A DNA stretch of 64,000 bases from Enterobacteriaceae bacterium RIT691 (GCA_009668205.1 WJYM01000001.1:496001-560000), one strand, 5' to 3'; positions 31,308-39,505 are shown, numbered from the stretch's first letter. Notes: generated by a model from the sequence alone, not told the origin. Made by a program: numbers and translations.

Positions 31308-31342
31308 TAAGTTTTAACGCATAAATATTGCATAACTATTCT
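31308..31342 (+). promoter_or_regulatory. ARG-box pair upstream of artP
   Basis: TGCATAACTATTCT (31329-31342) fits the ArgR half-sites TGAAT-N4-ATTCA at 8 of 10 positions. A weaker copy (31308-31321, 6 of 10) lies exactly 21 bases upstream, the spacing of tandem ARG boxes. This suggests arginine repression of artPIQM. Confidence 0.5.
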
Positions 31343-31393
31343 GTCAACGTTACTATCTGCGGCCTCAATAGCTATCGGTATCAGATTTCCCGC

Positions 31394-32122
31394 ATGAGTA
31401 TAAAACTGGAAGGCATTAACTGCTTTTACGGCGCACATCAGGCGCTGTTCGACATAACCCTGGACTGCCCGCAGGGTGAAACGCTGGTGCTGCTTGGCCC
31501 TAGCGGCGCGGGAAAAAGTTCGTTGTTACGCGTGCTTAACCTGCTGGAAATGCCTCGCTCTGGCGAGCTTTCTATCGCGGGAAACACCTTTAACTTCAGC
31601 AAAGCGCCCACCGACAAAGCGATTCGCAGTCTGCGCCAAAACGTCGGTATGGTCTTTCAGCAGTACAATCTGTGGCCGCACCTGACCGTGCTGCAAAACC
31701 TGATTGAAGCTCCCTGCCGTGTACTGGGTCTGTCAAAAGATCAGGCGCTGGCACGGGCTGAAAAACTGCTGGAACGCTTACGCTTAAAACCTTACAGCGA
31801 CCGTTATCCTCTGCACCTTTCCGGTGGCCAGCAGCAGCGTGTGGCGATTGCCCGTGCGCTGATGATGGAACCGCAGATTCTGCTGTTTGATGAGCCCACC
31901 GCCGCACTGGATCCGGAAATCACCGCACAGATTGTCAGCATCATTCGTGAGCTGGCAGAAACTCAAATCACCCAGGTGATCGTGACCCATGAAGTGGAAG
32001 TGGCGCGCAAAACCGCCACCCGCGTGGTGTATATGGAAAACGGTCATATTGTAGAGTCGGGTGACGCAGGATGCTTTGCCCATCCGCAGACTGACGCCTT
32101 TAAACACTATCTTTCACACTGA
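31394..32122 (+). CDS. artP: ArtP, ATPase of the arginine ABC transporter
   Basis: The 242-residue ATPase powers arginine import with ArtQ and ArtM. Walker [10 protein letters not shown] (about 35-43), signature LSGGQQQ (about 145) and Walker [15 protein letters not shown] are intact. The ATG at 31394 gives [20 protein letters not shown], the family N-terminus; the reading frame extends 66 bases upstream without a likely start. artP, artI, artQ and artM follow one another with gaps under 21 bases or overlaps and form one operon. Confidence 0.97.
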   Translation: MSIKLEGINCFYGAHQALFDITLDCPQGETLVLLGPSGAGKSSLLRVLNLLEMPRSGELSIAGNTFNFSKAPTDKAIRSLRQNVGMVFQQYNLWPHLTVLQNLIEAPCRVLGLSKDQALARAEKLLERLRLKPYSDRYPLHLSGGQQQRVAIARALMMEPQILLFDEPTAALDPEITAQIVSIIRELAETQITQVIVTHEVEVARKTATRVVYMENGHIVESGDAGCFAHPQTDAFKHYLSH

Positions 32123-32142
32123 TGTATTCGGGAACAATGACA

Positions 32143-32874
32143 ATGAAAAAAATCGTGATTGCCGCGCTGCTTGCCAGTGTCAGCCTTTCTGCCAGCGCTG
32201 CACAGACTATTCGTTTTGCGATGGAAGCCTCCTACCCTCCGTTTGAATCCATGGATGCTAACAACAAGATCGTGGGCTTCGATGTGGATCTGGCGAACGC
32301 GCTGTGTAAAGAGATTGATGCGACCTGTACCTTCACCAATCAGGCCTTCGACAGCCTGATCCCAAGCCTGAAATTCCGTCGTTTTGACGCGATTATCTCC
32401 GGTATGGACATCACCCCGGAACGTGAGAAGCAGGTGCTGTTCACCCAGCCTTACTATGAGAACTCAGCGCTGTTCGTTGGTCAGAAAGGCAAAGTAGCCG
32501 ATATCGCCGCACTGAAAGGCAAAAAAGTCGGCATGCAGAACGGTTCCACCCATCAGAAATTCATTACTGATAAGCACCCAGAGATCACCGTTGTTCCTTA
32601 CGACAGCTATATGAACGCTAAACTGGATATGCAGAACGGGCGTATTGATGCCGTGTTTGGTGATACCGCTGTGGTCACAGAATGGCTGAAAGCGGATCCT
32701 AAACTGGCCGCCATCGGTGACAAAGTGACCGATAAAGATTACTTCGGCACCGGCCTGGGTATCGCGGTTCGTCAGGGGAATACTGACCTGCAGCAGAAGC
32801 TGAATACCGCGCTGGATAAAGTGAAGAAAGACGGCACTTATCAGACCATCTATGGCAAATGGTTCCAGAAGTAA
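32143..32874 (+). CDS. artI: ArtI, periplasmic arginine-type binding protein
   Basis: The 243-residue substrate-binding protein has a Sec signal peptide (cleavage after SASA, about residue 19) and a type II periplasmic binding fold with conserved ASYPPFE, FDVDLA, ISGMDITPER and GDTAVV segments. ArtJ of this window is a close paralogue; ArtJ binds arginine strongly, while the ligand of E. coli ArtI is less certain. The ATG at 32143 is preferred to one two codons upstream because it gives MKKIVIAALLA. Confidence 0.96.
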   Translation: MKKIVIAALLASVSLSASAAQTIRFAMEASYPPFESMDANNKIVGFDVDLANALCKEIDATCTFTNQAFDSLIPSLKFRRFDAIISGMDITPEREKQVLFTQPYYENSALFVGQKGKVADIAALKGKKVGMQNGSTHQKFITDKHPEITVVPYDSYMNAKLDMQNGRIDAVFGDTAVVTEWLKADPKLAAIGDKVTDKDYFGTGLGIAVRQGNTDLQQKLNTALDKVKKDGTYQTIYGKWFQK

Positions 32875-32880
32875 TTCTAA

Positions 32881-33597
32881 ATGAATGAAATGTTTCCTTT
32901 AGCAAGCGCCGCCGGGATGACCGTCGGCCTTGCCGTTTGTGCGCTGGCCATTGGCCTGGTGCTGGCCATGATCTTCGCGGTATGGGAGTCGGCAAAATGG
33001 CGCCCAATTGCCTGGCTCGGCACTGCGCTGGTCACCGCACTCCGTGGCCTGCCAGAAATTCTGGTGGTGCTGTTTATCTATTTCGGATCCTCTCAGCTGC
33101 TGTTACTGCTGTCTGACGGTTTCACCCTCAATCTCGGATTTGCCCAGATTCCGGTGCAGATGCAGATTGAAAACTTCGACGTCAGTCCGTTCCTGTGCGG
33201 TGTGATTGCGCTGTCGCTGCTGTACTCGGCGTATGCCTCGCAAACCCTGCGCGGCGCGCTGAAAGCCGTGCCGGTTGGACAGTGGGAATCCGGCCAGGCG
33301 CTGGGGCTGTCGAAAACGGCCATCTTCTTCCGTTTGGTGATGCCGCAGATGTGGCGTCATGCGCTGCCGGGCCTGGGTAACCAGTGGCTGGTACTGCTGA
33401 AAGATACCGCGCTGGTCTCACTTATCAGCGTCAATGACCTGATGCTGCAAACCAAGAGCATTGCTACCCGTACCCAGGAGCCGTTTACCTGGTACATTGT
33501 GGCCGCGGCCATTTATCTGGTGATCACCCTGGTGAGCCAGTATGTCCTCAAACGCATTGACCTGCGCGCGACTCGCTTTGAACGGAGACCAGGCTGA
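32881..33597 (+). CDS. artQ: ArtQ, arginine ABC transporter permease
   Basis: The 238-residue inner-membrane permease has about five helices and the cytoplasmic EAA loop ([21 protein letters not shown], about 139-159) that contacts ArtP. Length equals E. coli ArtQ. It starts six bases after artI, and its stop overlaps the artM start by one base (TGATG). Confidence 0.96.
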   Translation: MNEMFPLASAAGMTVGLAVCALAIGLVLAMIFAVWESAKWRPIAWLGTALVTALRGLPEILVVLFIYFGSSQLLLLLSDGFTLNLGFAQIPVQMQIENFDVSPFLCGVIALSLLYSAYASQTLRGALKAVPVGQWESGQALGLSKTAIFFRLVMPQMWRHALPGLGNQWLVLLKDTALVSLISVNDLMLQTKSIATRTQEPFTWYIVAAAIYLVITLVSQYVLKRIDLRATRFERRPG

Positions 33598-34265
33598 TGC
33601 TTGAGTATTTACCCGAACTGCTGAAGGGGCTGCACACCAGCCTGACGCTGACGGTCGCGTCGATCATCGTGGCGCTGATTCTGGCGTTGATTTTCACCAT
33701 CATCCTGACGCTGAAAACGCCGGTGCTGGTCTGGATCGTTCGCGCTTACATCACGCTGTTTACCGGTACGCCGCTGCTGGTGCAGATCTTCCTGATTTAC
33801 TACGGCCCGGGCCAGTTCCCGCAGCTGCAGAACTATCCGGCTATCTGGCACCTGCTCTCCGAGCCGTGGCTGTGTGCGCTGCTGGCCCTGTCGTTGAACA
33901 GTGCCGCGTACACCACGCAGCTGTTTTATGGTGCGATTCGCGCCATTCCGGAGGGCCAATGGCAGTCCTGCGGCGCGCTCGGCATGAGCAAAAAAGACAC
34001 CCTGGCGATTCTGCTGCCGTATGCGTTTAAACGTGCCCTCTCCTCTTACTCCAACGAAGTGGTGCTGGTGTTCAAGAGCACGTCGCTGGCGTATACCATC
34101 ACGCTGATGGAAGTGATGGGTCACGGGCAGCTGCTGTATGGACGGACTTACGACGTGATGGTGTTTGGGGCGGCGGGCGTGATTTACCTGATCGTTAACG
34201 GCCTGCTGACGCTATTGATGCGTCTGGTTGAGCGTAAAGCCCTGGCGTTTGAACGCCGCAACTGA
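33597..34265 (+). CDS. artM: ArtM, arginine ABC transporter permease
   Basis: The 222-residue partner permease of ArtQ has about five helices and an EAA-type loop (QSCGALGMSKKDTLAILLPYA, about 122-142). Length equals E. coli ArtM. It ends the artPIQM operon and is followed by a terminator before artJ. Confidence 0.96.
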   Translation: MLEYLPELLKGLHTSLTLTVASIIVALILALIFTIILTLKTPVLVWIVRAYITLFTGTPLLVQIFLIYYGPGQFPQLQNYPAIWHLLSEPWLCALLALSLNSAAYTTQLFYGAIRAIPEGQWQSCGALGMSKKDTLAILLPYAFKRALSSYSNEVVLVFKSTSLAYTITLMEVMGHGQLLYGRTYDVMVFGAAGVIYLIVNGLLTLLMRLVERKALAFERRN

Positions 34266-34287
34266 ACTGCATAATTTTTCGACGACT

Positions 34288-34319
34288 AAGCGGGCAACTC
34301 TTTGAGTGTCCGCTTTTTT
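34288..34319 (+). terminator. Terminator after artM
   Basis: A stem (aagcgg at 34288-34293 with ccgctt at 34310-34315, with further inner pairs) is followed by TTTT; it separates artPIQM from artJ. Confidence 0.75.
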
Positions 34320-34330
34320 ATTATCATAAT

Positions 34331-34365
34331 AAAATATTTACTCATTTTAATTGCATACAAATTCA
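34331..34365 (+). promoter_or_regulatory. Tandem ARG boxes upstream of artJ
   Basis: TGCATACAAATTCA (34352-34365) matches the ArgR consensus at 9 of 10 defined positions. A second, weaker copy (34331-34344, 7 of 10) lies 21 bases upstream. E. coli artJ is strongly repressed by ArgR through such a pair. Confidence 0.65.
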
Positions 34366-34435
34366 TTTAATTGCAAGATATCTCCTATGCCTCAGACACG
34401 GCACACACATAAGATTGACCGACGGGAGCTCTATC

Positions 34436-35167
34436 ATGAAAAAAATTATTCTGGCCGCCGTACTGGCTTCATTTGCCGCTGGCGCAACCGCGGCCGACAA
34501 AATCAGCTTTGGCGCTTCGGCCACCTACCCGCCCTTTGAATCCCTGGATGCCAGCAATCAGATTGTCGGTTTTGATATCGATCTGGCGAAGGCATTGTGC
34601 AAACAGATGCAGGCTGACTGCACGTTCACCAACCATGCGTTCGATAGCCTGATCCCGTCGCTGAAATTCAAAAAATATGATGCGGTGATTTCCGGTATGG
34701 ACATCACGCCAGAACGCAGCAAACAGGTCGCATTTACCGACCCGTACTACGCCAACTCCGCGCTGGTAATTGCCAAAAAAGGGGCATTTAAAACCTTTGA
34801 CGATCTGAAAGGCAAACGCATCGGCATGGAAAACGGCACCACCCATCAGAAGTATTTGCAGGATAAGCATCCGGAAGTGAAAACCGTGGCTTATGACAGC
34901 TACCAGAATGCGATCATCGACCTGAAAAATGGCCGTATCGATGGCGTATTCGGTGATACGGCGGTGGTCAACGAGTGGCTGAAAACCAACCCGCAGCTGG
35001 GTGTAGCCACCCCGAAAGTGACCGATGCGCAATACTTCGGCACCGGGCTCGGCATTGCCGTACGTCCGGATAACAAAGCGCTCCTGGAAAAACTCAACGC
35101 CGCGCTGAAAGCCATCAAAGCCGACGGCACTTATCAGAAAATCAGCGAGCAGTGGTTCCCGGAGTAA
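34436..35167 (+). CDS. artJ: ArtJ, periplasmic arginine-binding protein
   Basis: The 243-residue high-affinity arginine-binding protein feeds the ArtPQM transporter. It has a Sec signal peptide (MKKIILAAVLASFAAGATA, cleavage before ADKIS) and the same fold as ArtI, with ATYPPFE, FDIDLA, ISGMDITPE and GDTAVV motifs. The ATG at 34436 is chosen over an in-frame ATG 21 bases upstream because of the signal peptide and the GGGAG before it. It has its own terminator and its own ARG-box promoter. Confidence 0.96.
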   Translation: MKKIILAAVLASFAAGATAADKISFGASATYPPFESLDASNQIVGFDIDLAKALCKQMQADCTFTNHAFDSLIPSLKFKKYDAVISGMDITPERSKQVAFTDPYYANSALVIAKKGAFKTFDDLKGKRIGMENGTTHQKYLQDKHPEVKTVAYDSYQNAIIDLKNGRIDGVFGDTAVVNEWLKTNPQLGVATPKVTDAQYFGTGLGIAVRPDNKALLEKLNAALKAIKADGTYQKISEQWFPE

Positions 35168-35196
35168 AAACCTCCCCGGTGGCGCTAACGCTTACC

Positions 35197-35325
35197 GGGG
35201 CTACGCGTTTTCTGTAGGCCCGGCAAGCGAAACGCCACAGGGGCTACGCGTCTTCCGTAGGCCCGGCAAGCGAAATGCCACCGGGGCTACGCGTCTTCTG
35301 TAGGCCCGGCAAGCAAAGCGCCGCC
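35197..35325. repeat. Three tandem 43-bp repeats (REP-like)
   Basis: Three near-identical 43-base units start at 35197, 35240 and 35283, each beginning GGGGCTACGCG and containing GTAGGCCCGGCAAGC. They lie between the convergent artJ and sensor-kinase genes. A hairpin-forming half unit (ccccggtggcgc..ttaccgggg) starts the array near 35174. The GC-rich inverted arms are typical of REP/BIME elements. The spacer is constant, so this is not a CRISPR. Confidence 0.75.
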
Positions 35326-35337
35326 GGGCGTTACCTG

Positions 35338-36810
35338 TCAAAGTGGGACATAAAAGCGGAAGCAGGCACCCGCGTTGGCATCCACCAGCCGAATGCCACC
35401 GCCGTGCAGCTCCAGCATTCGGCGAACAATCAAGAGCCCCAGCCCACCACGATTCTCTCTCGCACTTTTCAGCGTCAGGGCGGAGGGACGCTGGAATAAC
35501 TGTTCACGCAGCGTGTCTTCAATCCCCGGCCCGCTGTCCGCCACTTCGACCTGCAGTTGGGCATTTTCCTGCCACACTCTTAGCTGGATAGTCCCGCCCT
35601 GAGGCGTGTGGCGAACCGCATTGTCGAGCAAATTCGTCACCACTCGTTCAATCATCGAGACATCAGCATTCACCAGCGGCAGCGAGCGTGGCATCTCGAC
35701 TTTCAACGTTAACTGACGGGTTTCTATCGCCAGATCGAATTTCTGCGCCACATCCTGAATCAGCTCACCGATAGCAAAACGCTCCAGCTGCGGCTTGATA
35801 CCGCCATGTTCCAGTTTTGCCAGTTCAAACAACTGCTGGGAAAGATGGCGAACTTTATGTCCCTGACGCAAAGCGATAGCCAAATACTGTCGGTTTTCTT
35901 CCGGCGAAAGCGTATCGGCTTTCATCGACAGCGTTTCCAGATAGCCGAGCAGCGACGTCAGCGGGGTGCGCAGGTCATGTGAAATGTTGGCGATAAACTC
36001 ACGGCGCTGTCTGTCGCTGTCGGAAAGCTGATCCCACTGCCCGGCAATTTTGCGCGCCAGTTCGATAAAGGTGTTATGCAGGATCGCCACTTCGTTGGCA
36101 GGATCGTCGTCAGGCTGCTGCTGTGCCAGCTTTTTGATGGCACTGATGCTGTCCTGCTCCAGCCCCTGCACGTCTGCGGTCAGTTGTTTCACCGGACGTG
36201 TCACCCAATAGAAAACGGCCAGCCCGGCAAGCCCACCAAACAGCGCCACCAGCAGTAACGACCACCCCAGCGTGCTCCACAGCGCTTTGTGCCAGGCCGT
36301 TTCCGCCAGCGCATTCAGGTCTTCACCCTGCAAAATGATGTACAGATAGCAGTGCAGCGCACCGTTCAGACGAACCGGCGCTACGCTGAACACTTTCTGT
36401 TTGTCGATGCTTCTGGGATCGTCGCCGTACACCGGCCACGCCGCGCCGGACAAAAAGGTCTGCAGTGGTACCACATCAATGGTTTCGCGCTTCAGATGGC
36501 CGGGCGGTGCGGCATCAGCAAGCACTTTACCGTCCGGGGAAACCAGGTACAGCTCGACGCTCGGATTAAGTGTCATCAGGCGGTCAAACAGGGTCTTAAG
36601 CGTCTGCTTGTTGACCGTCCCTTGTTCATCAACCAGAGGTTCACTGTTCACAATCTGCTGCGCCAGCCCGGCGGAAAGGCGCTGAACCATCGCGTTGCCG
36701 TACTGGCTGCTGCTGTACAGCTGTACGCTACAGGCGGCCACCGCGCAGAGCAGTAAAATCGAGGTAAACACCAGCGTCAGCTGCTGGCTGAGGCTCAGGC
36801 GGCGGATCAT
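35338..36810 (-). CDS. Sensor histidine kinase of the methionine-rich-protein cluster
   Basis: The 490-residue membrane kinase has one N-terminal helix (about 9-31), a periplasmic sensor domain (about 32-175), a second helix (about 178-203), a HAMP-like linker, a dimerisation domain with the phospho-accepting His in FIANISHDLRTPLTSL (His about 278) and an ATPase domain with NLLDNAVRHT, DSGPGIED and GGLGL boxes. Its ATG overlaps the stop of the upstream response regulator by four bases. I do not recognise it as a named K-12 sensor. The signal is unknown; the neighbouring redox genes suggest an oxidant. Confidence 0.85.
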   Translation of the reverse strand: MIRRLSLSQQLTLVFTSILLLCAVAACSVQLYSSSQYGNAMVQRLSAGLAQQIVNSEPLVDEQGTVNKQTLKTLFDRLMTLNPSVELYLVSPDGKVLADAAPPGHLKRETIDVVPLQTFLSGAAWPVYGDDPRSIDKQKVFSVAPVRLNGALHCYLYIILQGEDLNALAETAWHKALWSTLGWSLLLVALFGGLAGLAVFYWVTRPVKQLTADVQGLEQDSISAIKKLAQQQPDDDPANEVAILHNTFIELARKIAGQWDQLSDSDRQRREFIANISHDLRTPLTSLLGYLETLSMKADTLSPEENRQYLAIALRQGHKVRHLSQQLFELAKLEHGGIKPQLERFAIGELIQDVAQKFDLAIETRQLTLKVEMPRSLPLVNADVSMIERVVTNLLDNAVRHTPQGGTIQLRVWQENAQLQVEVADSGPGIEDTLREQLFQRPSALTLKSARENRGGLGLLIVRRMLELHGGGIRLVDANAGACFRFYVPL

Positions 36811-37529
36811 GATCCCGACTCCGTTTTATCGCTGGCAAATTTGTAGCCTTTCCCCCAGACGGTGAGAATGATCTCCGGTTCGGCAGGGTCGTGCTCTATT
36901 TTGATGCGCAGCCGATTGATGTGGGTGTTGACGGTGTGCTCGTACCCTTCGTGCTGATAACCCCACACCCGGTCAAGCAGTGAGAGTCTGGAAAAGACTT
37001 CCCCCGGATGACGGGCAAACCAGTAGAGCAAATCAAATTCCCGCGGCGTCAATTCCACCAGCTCACCGCGCAGGCGGACTTCACGCGCCAACGGGTCGAT
37101 ATCCAGCCCGTGACAGGCAATCGCCCCGCCTTCCATACGGATATTTTGTCCCATCGCCTCCTGGCGGCGAAACAGCGCTTTCACCCGGGCAATCAGTTCC
37201 AGCACAGAAAACGGTTTTGGCAGATAGTCATCGGCGCCCATTTCTAACCCCAAAACGCGGTGGGTTTCGCTGGTGCGGGCGCTGATGATGATCACCGGCA
37301 GATAACGTGTCATTTGGCGAATGCGGCGACAAATTTCCAGCCCGTCCACGCCGGGCAGCATCAAATCGAGGATCACCGCATCCCAGACCTGCTTTTCCAG
37401 TTGCACTAACGCCTGATTGCCATCGGTTTCATGGACAATCTGATAGCCCTCATCCCGCAGATTGAGCTGCAGCAGGGTGGCGATATCCTGGTCGTCTTCC
37501 ACTAACAGTATTTTCTTTGTGCTATTCAT
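36807..37529 (-). CDS. OmpR-family response regulator of the methionine-rich-protein cluster
   Basis: The 240-residue regulator has a receiver domain (acidic EDD about 11-13, phospho-accepting Asp about 55 in AVILDLMLPG, conserved Lys in LPKPF) and a winged-helix DNA-binding domain (LTPREFDLLYWFARHPGEV, about 158-176, and the recognition segment near VNTHINRLRIKIE). The ATG at 37527-37529 is favoured over a TTG nine codons upstream. It is co-transcribed with the kinase and divergent from the cytochrome/molybdoenzyme genes, which are its most likely targets. Confidence 0.87.
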   Translation of the reverse strand: MNSTKKILLVEDDQDIATLLQLNLRDEGYQIVHETDGNQALVQLEKQVWDAVILDLMLPGVDGLEICRRIRQMTRYLPVIIISARTSETHRVLGLEMGADDYLPKPFSVLELIARVKALFRRQEAMGQNIRMEGGAIACHGLDIDPLAREVRLRGELVELTPREFDLLYWFARHPGEVFSRLSLLDRVWGYQHEGYEHTVNTHINRLRIKIEHDPAEPEIILTVWGKGYKFASDKTESGS

Positions 37530-37667
37530 AGCGTTCACCGACACGATTTTTTTCAAGCTTAACCCACGTAAGCCCGATGAGTTATCACATTTTATTTAAA
37601 CTTCCGTGAGGATGTGGTGACCACAAGTCGCGCATGCTGCAGACATCTCATTCACGGAGAATCGGCC
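37530..37667. promoter_or_regulatory. Divergent control region of the methionine-rich-protein cluster
   Basis: These 138 bases separate the regulator gene from the cytochrome gene and must hold both promoters. A GGAG ribosome site lies eight bases before the cytochrome ATG. I could not define the regulator's binding repeats with confidence. Confidence 0.5.
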
Positions 37668-38270
37668 ATGTCGTCGTCATCGTCTGCCAATAAAATCCAT
37701 CCTCTGTGGCTGCGCTGCTGCCACTGGATTAATGCCGTTGCGATTGCAGGCATGATATTCAGCGGCTGGCGTATCTATAACGCGTCTCCCCTGTTTGATT
37801 TCAGTTTTCCGGCACAGCTAACGCTTGGCGGCTGGCTCGGCGGTGCGCTGCAGTGGCATTTCGCCATGATGTGGCTGCTGGTGATTAATGCAGCGGTCTA
37901 TCTGACGCTCGGGATTGTCAGTGGCCGCTTTCGCCGCAAATTCTTTCCGCTTTCATTCCGCCAGCTCCGCGTGGATTTAAGCCAGGCGCTGCGGGGAAAA
38001 CTTCAGCATACCGATCTCGGCCACTACAACACCGTGCAAAAGCTGGCCTATCTCGGGGCGATTTTTCTGGGCATCGGACTGGTGCTTTCCGGGCTGGTGT
38101 TATGGAAATCAGTCCAGTTTCCGCTGCTTCGCACGCTGTTAGGCGGGTATGACGCCGCGCGCTACATCCACTTTTTCTGCATGAGCGGCATGGCGCTGTT
38201 TGTGGTGATTCACCTGGTGATGGTGCTATTGGTGCCACGCACGCTGCTGGCCATGCTGCGCGGACGCTAA
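37668..38270 (+). CDS. Inner-membrane cytochrome b (cytochrome b561/hydrogenase-b-like)
   Basis: The 200-residue protein has four or five membrane helices and four histidines placed as haem ligands: H19 (LRCCHW), H64 (LQWHF), H168 (RYIHFF) and H182 (VVIHL). It fits the cytochrome-b561/Ni-Fe-hydrogenase b-subunit fold. It most likely carries electrons from the quinone pool to the molybdoenzyme encoded 10 bases downstream, as YedZ/MsrQ does for MsrP, although it seems to be a different family from MsrQ. The ATG at 37668 follows GGAG; upstream in-frame codons are not membrane-like. Confidence 0.82.
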   Translation: MSSSSSANKIHPLWLRCCHWINAVAIAGMIFSGWRIYNASPLFDFSFPAQLTLGGWLGGALQWHFAMMWLLVINAAVYLTLGIVSGRFRRKFFPLSFRQLRVDLSQALRGKLQHTDLGHYNTVQKLAYLGAIFLGIGLVLSGLVLWKSVQFPLLRTLLGGYDAARYIHFFCMSGMALFVVIHLVMVLLVPRTLLAMLRGR

Positions 38271-38280
38271 GGAAGACAAC

Positions 38281-39051
38281 ATGAAAAAACCAACGTTTCT
38301 GACTGACAGCGATGCGCACTATCTGGTGAAGGATGCAGAAAAATTGCTTAGCCCGGACCGCCGCCGCCTGCTGCGCCAGGGCCTGACGCTCGGTGGCATC
38401 ATGATGCTGACCGGCTGCGACATCAGCGACAACCAAAGCGTCGAGACAGCGCTGTCCCGCATGTCCCGCTTTAACGACCGCGTGCAGGGTTTTCTGTTCA
38501 GCCATCGCAATCTGGCACCGGAATACACCGAGGCGGATATTACACGACCTTTCCCGTTTAACGCTTTTTATGGTCGGGAGGACATTCCGAAAGTCGACGG
38601 TCGCGACTATCAGCTGGAAATTCTTGGACTGGTGCAGGTCAATAAAAGCTGGACGCTGCCGGAGCTCTATCACATGCAGCAGATCAGTCAGATAACCCGC
38701 CATATTTGCGTCGAAGGCTGGAGCGCGATTGGCAAATGGGGGGGCGTCCCGTTTCGGCATTTCCTGGATCTGATAGGCGCAGACAAGCGTGCGAAGTACG
38801 TCAGTTTTCGCTGTGCGGATGATTACTACACCAGTATCGATATGGCCACCGCGCTGCACCCGCAGACGCTGCTGGCGCTCACCTGGGATAACCGCATTCT
38901 GCCCCCGGAATACGGTTATCCGATGAAAATCCGTATCCCAACCAAGCTCGGATACAAAAACCCAAAACACGTTTTATCCATTGAAATCACCAATCGTTTC
39001 CCGGGCGGTTACTGGGAAGATCAGGGTTACAACTGGTTTGGTGGAAGTTAA
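38281..39051 (+). CDS. Sulfite-oxidase-type molybdopterin oxidoreductase (YedY/MsrP-like)
   Basis: The 256-residue protein has a sulfite-oxidase-family molybdopterin domain (about 85-245) with the Mo-binding cysteine in RHICVEGWSAIGKWGG (Cys about 143). MsrP, the E. coli relative, reduces methionine sulfoxides in the periplasm. The N-terminus has RRRLLRQG at 27-34, then a hydrophobic stretch ending in LTGC (Cys 46): a twin-arginine-like export signal combined with a lipobox. The 26-residue stretch before the arginines is unusually long. It follows the cytochrome gene at 10 bases and precedes the methionine-rich gene at 28. Confidence 0.83.
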   Translation: MKKPTFLTDSDAHYLVKDAEKLLSPDRRRLLRQGLTLGGIMMLTGCDISDNQSVETALSRMSRFNDRVQGFLFSHRNLAPEYTEADITRPFPFNAFYGREDIPKVDGRDYQLEILGLVQVNKSWTLPELYHMQQISQITRHICVEGWSAIGKWGGVPFRHFLDLIGADKRAKYVSFRCADDYYTSIDMATALHPQTLLALTWDNRILPPEYGYPMKIRIPTKLGYKNPKHVLSIEITNRFPGGYWEDQGYNWFGGS

Positions 39052-39079
39052 AAAACAACACAACTGATGAGGTACTACC

Positions 39080-39388
39080 ATGAAAAAAATGATGATCGCT
39101 GCCGCTGCCCTCTCCGCAATGTTTATGTTCAATGCACAGGCTGCCGACAACATGAGCAAAGACAGTATGGCGAAAGAGAATACGGCAATGTCGCACGATG
39201 GCATGGCGAAAGACGGCATGGCTAAAGATGGGATGGCCAAATCACACGACAAAATGTGCAAAGACGGCATGTGTAAAGACGGTATGAGCAAAGATGCGAT
39301 GAAGAAAGATAACATGGGGAAAATGGACCACATGTCGAAAGACGGGATGGCAAAAGACGGCATGAAAAAAGATGCGATGAGTCAGTAA
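39080..39388 (+). CDS. Exported methionine-rich MxKDG pentapeptide-repeat protein
   Basis: The 102-residue protein has a Sec signal peptide (cleavage likely after NAQA, residue 21). The mature part of about 81 residues is built almost wholly of degenerate pentapeptides MxKDG (MAKDG, MCKDG, MSKDA, MKKDN). It contains 16 methionines, many lysines and aspartates and two cysteines, and has no predicted fold. It matches the family often labelled pentapeptide MXKDX repeat protein. Next to an MsrP-like enzyme, a role as a sacrificial periplasmic methionine sink for hypochlorite or similar oxidants is attractive, by analogy with MrpX of Azospira. This is inference. Confidence 0.85.
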   Translation: MKKMMIAAAALSAMFMFNAQAADNMSKDSMAKENTAMSHDGMAKDGMAKDGMAKSHDKMCKDGMCKDGMSKDAMKKDNMGKMDHMSKDGMAKDGMKKDAMSQ

Positions 39389-39422
39389 GCGGGACAGTGC
39401 GCGCTTTCCCCCCTCTCCCTAG

Positions 39423-39488
39423 CCCTCTCCCTCAAGGGAGAGGGAACTGTTCGGCGCTTTGCTTTTCTCCCTCTCCCTGGGGAGAGGG
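39423..39488. repeat. Paired CCCTCTCC hairpins after the methionine-rich gene
   Basis: Two related inverted repeats lie between the convergent ends: CCCTCTCCCT-ca-AGGGAGAGGG (39423-39444) and a CCCTCTCC-ctgg-GGAGAGGG copy ending at 39488. They are probably dispersed palindromic units that also act as transcription barriers. They lack long T runs. Confidence 0.6.
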
Positions 39489-39505
39489 TGCGCTCAGGTC
39501 CTCTT

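Noticed and set aside
35197-35325. Regular repeats resembling a short CRISPR array
   Set aside because: The units are directly adjacent and nearly identical over the full 43 bases, with no variable spacers and no cas genes.
37918-38970. Open frame of 350 codons opposite the cytochrome and molybdoenzyme genes
   Set aside because: The plus-strand genes have haem histidines, a Mo-binding cysteine, ribosome sites and tight spacing; the minus frame has none of these.
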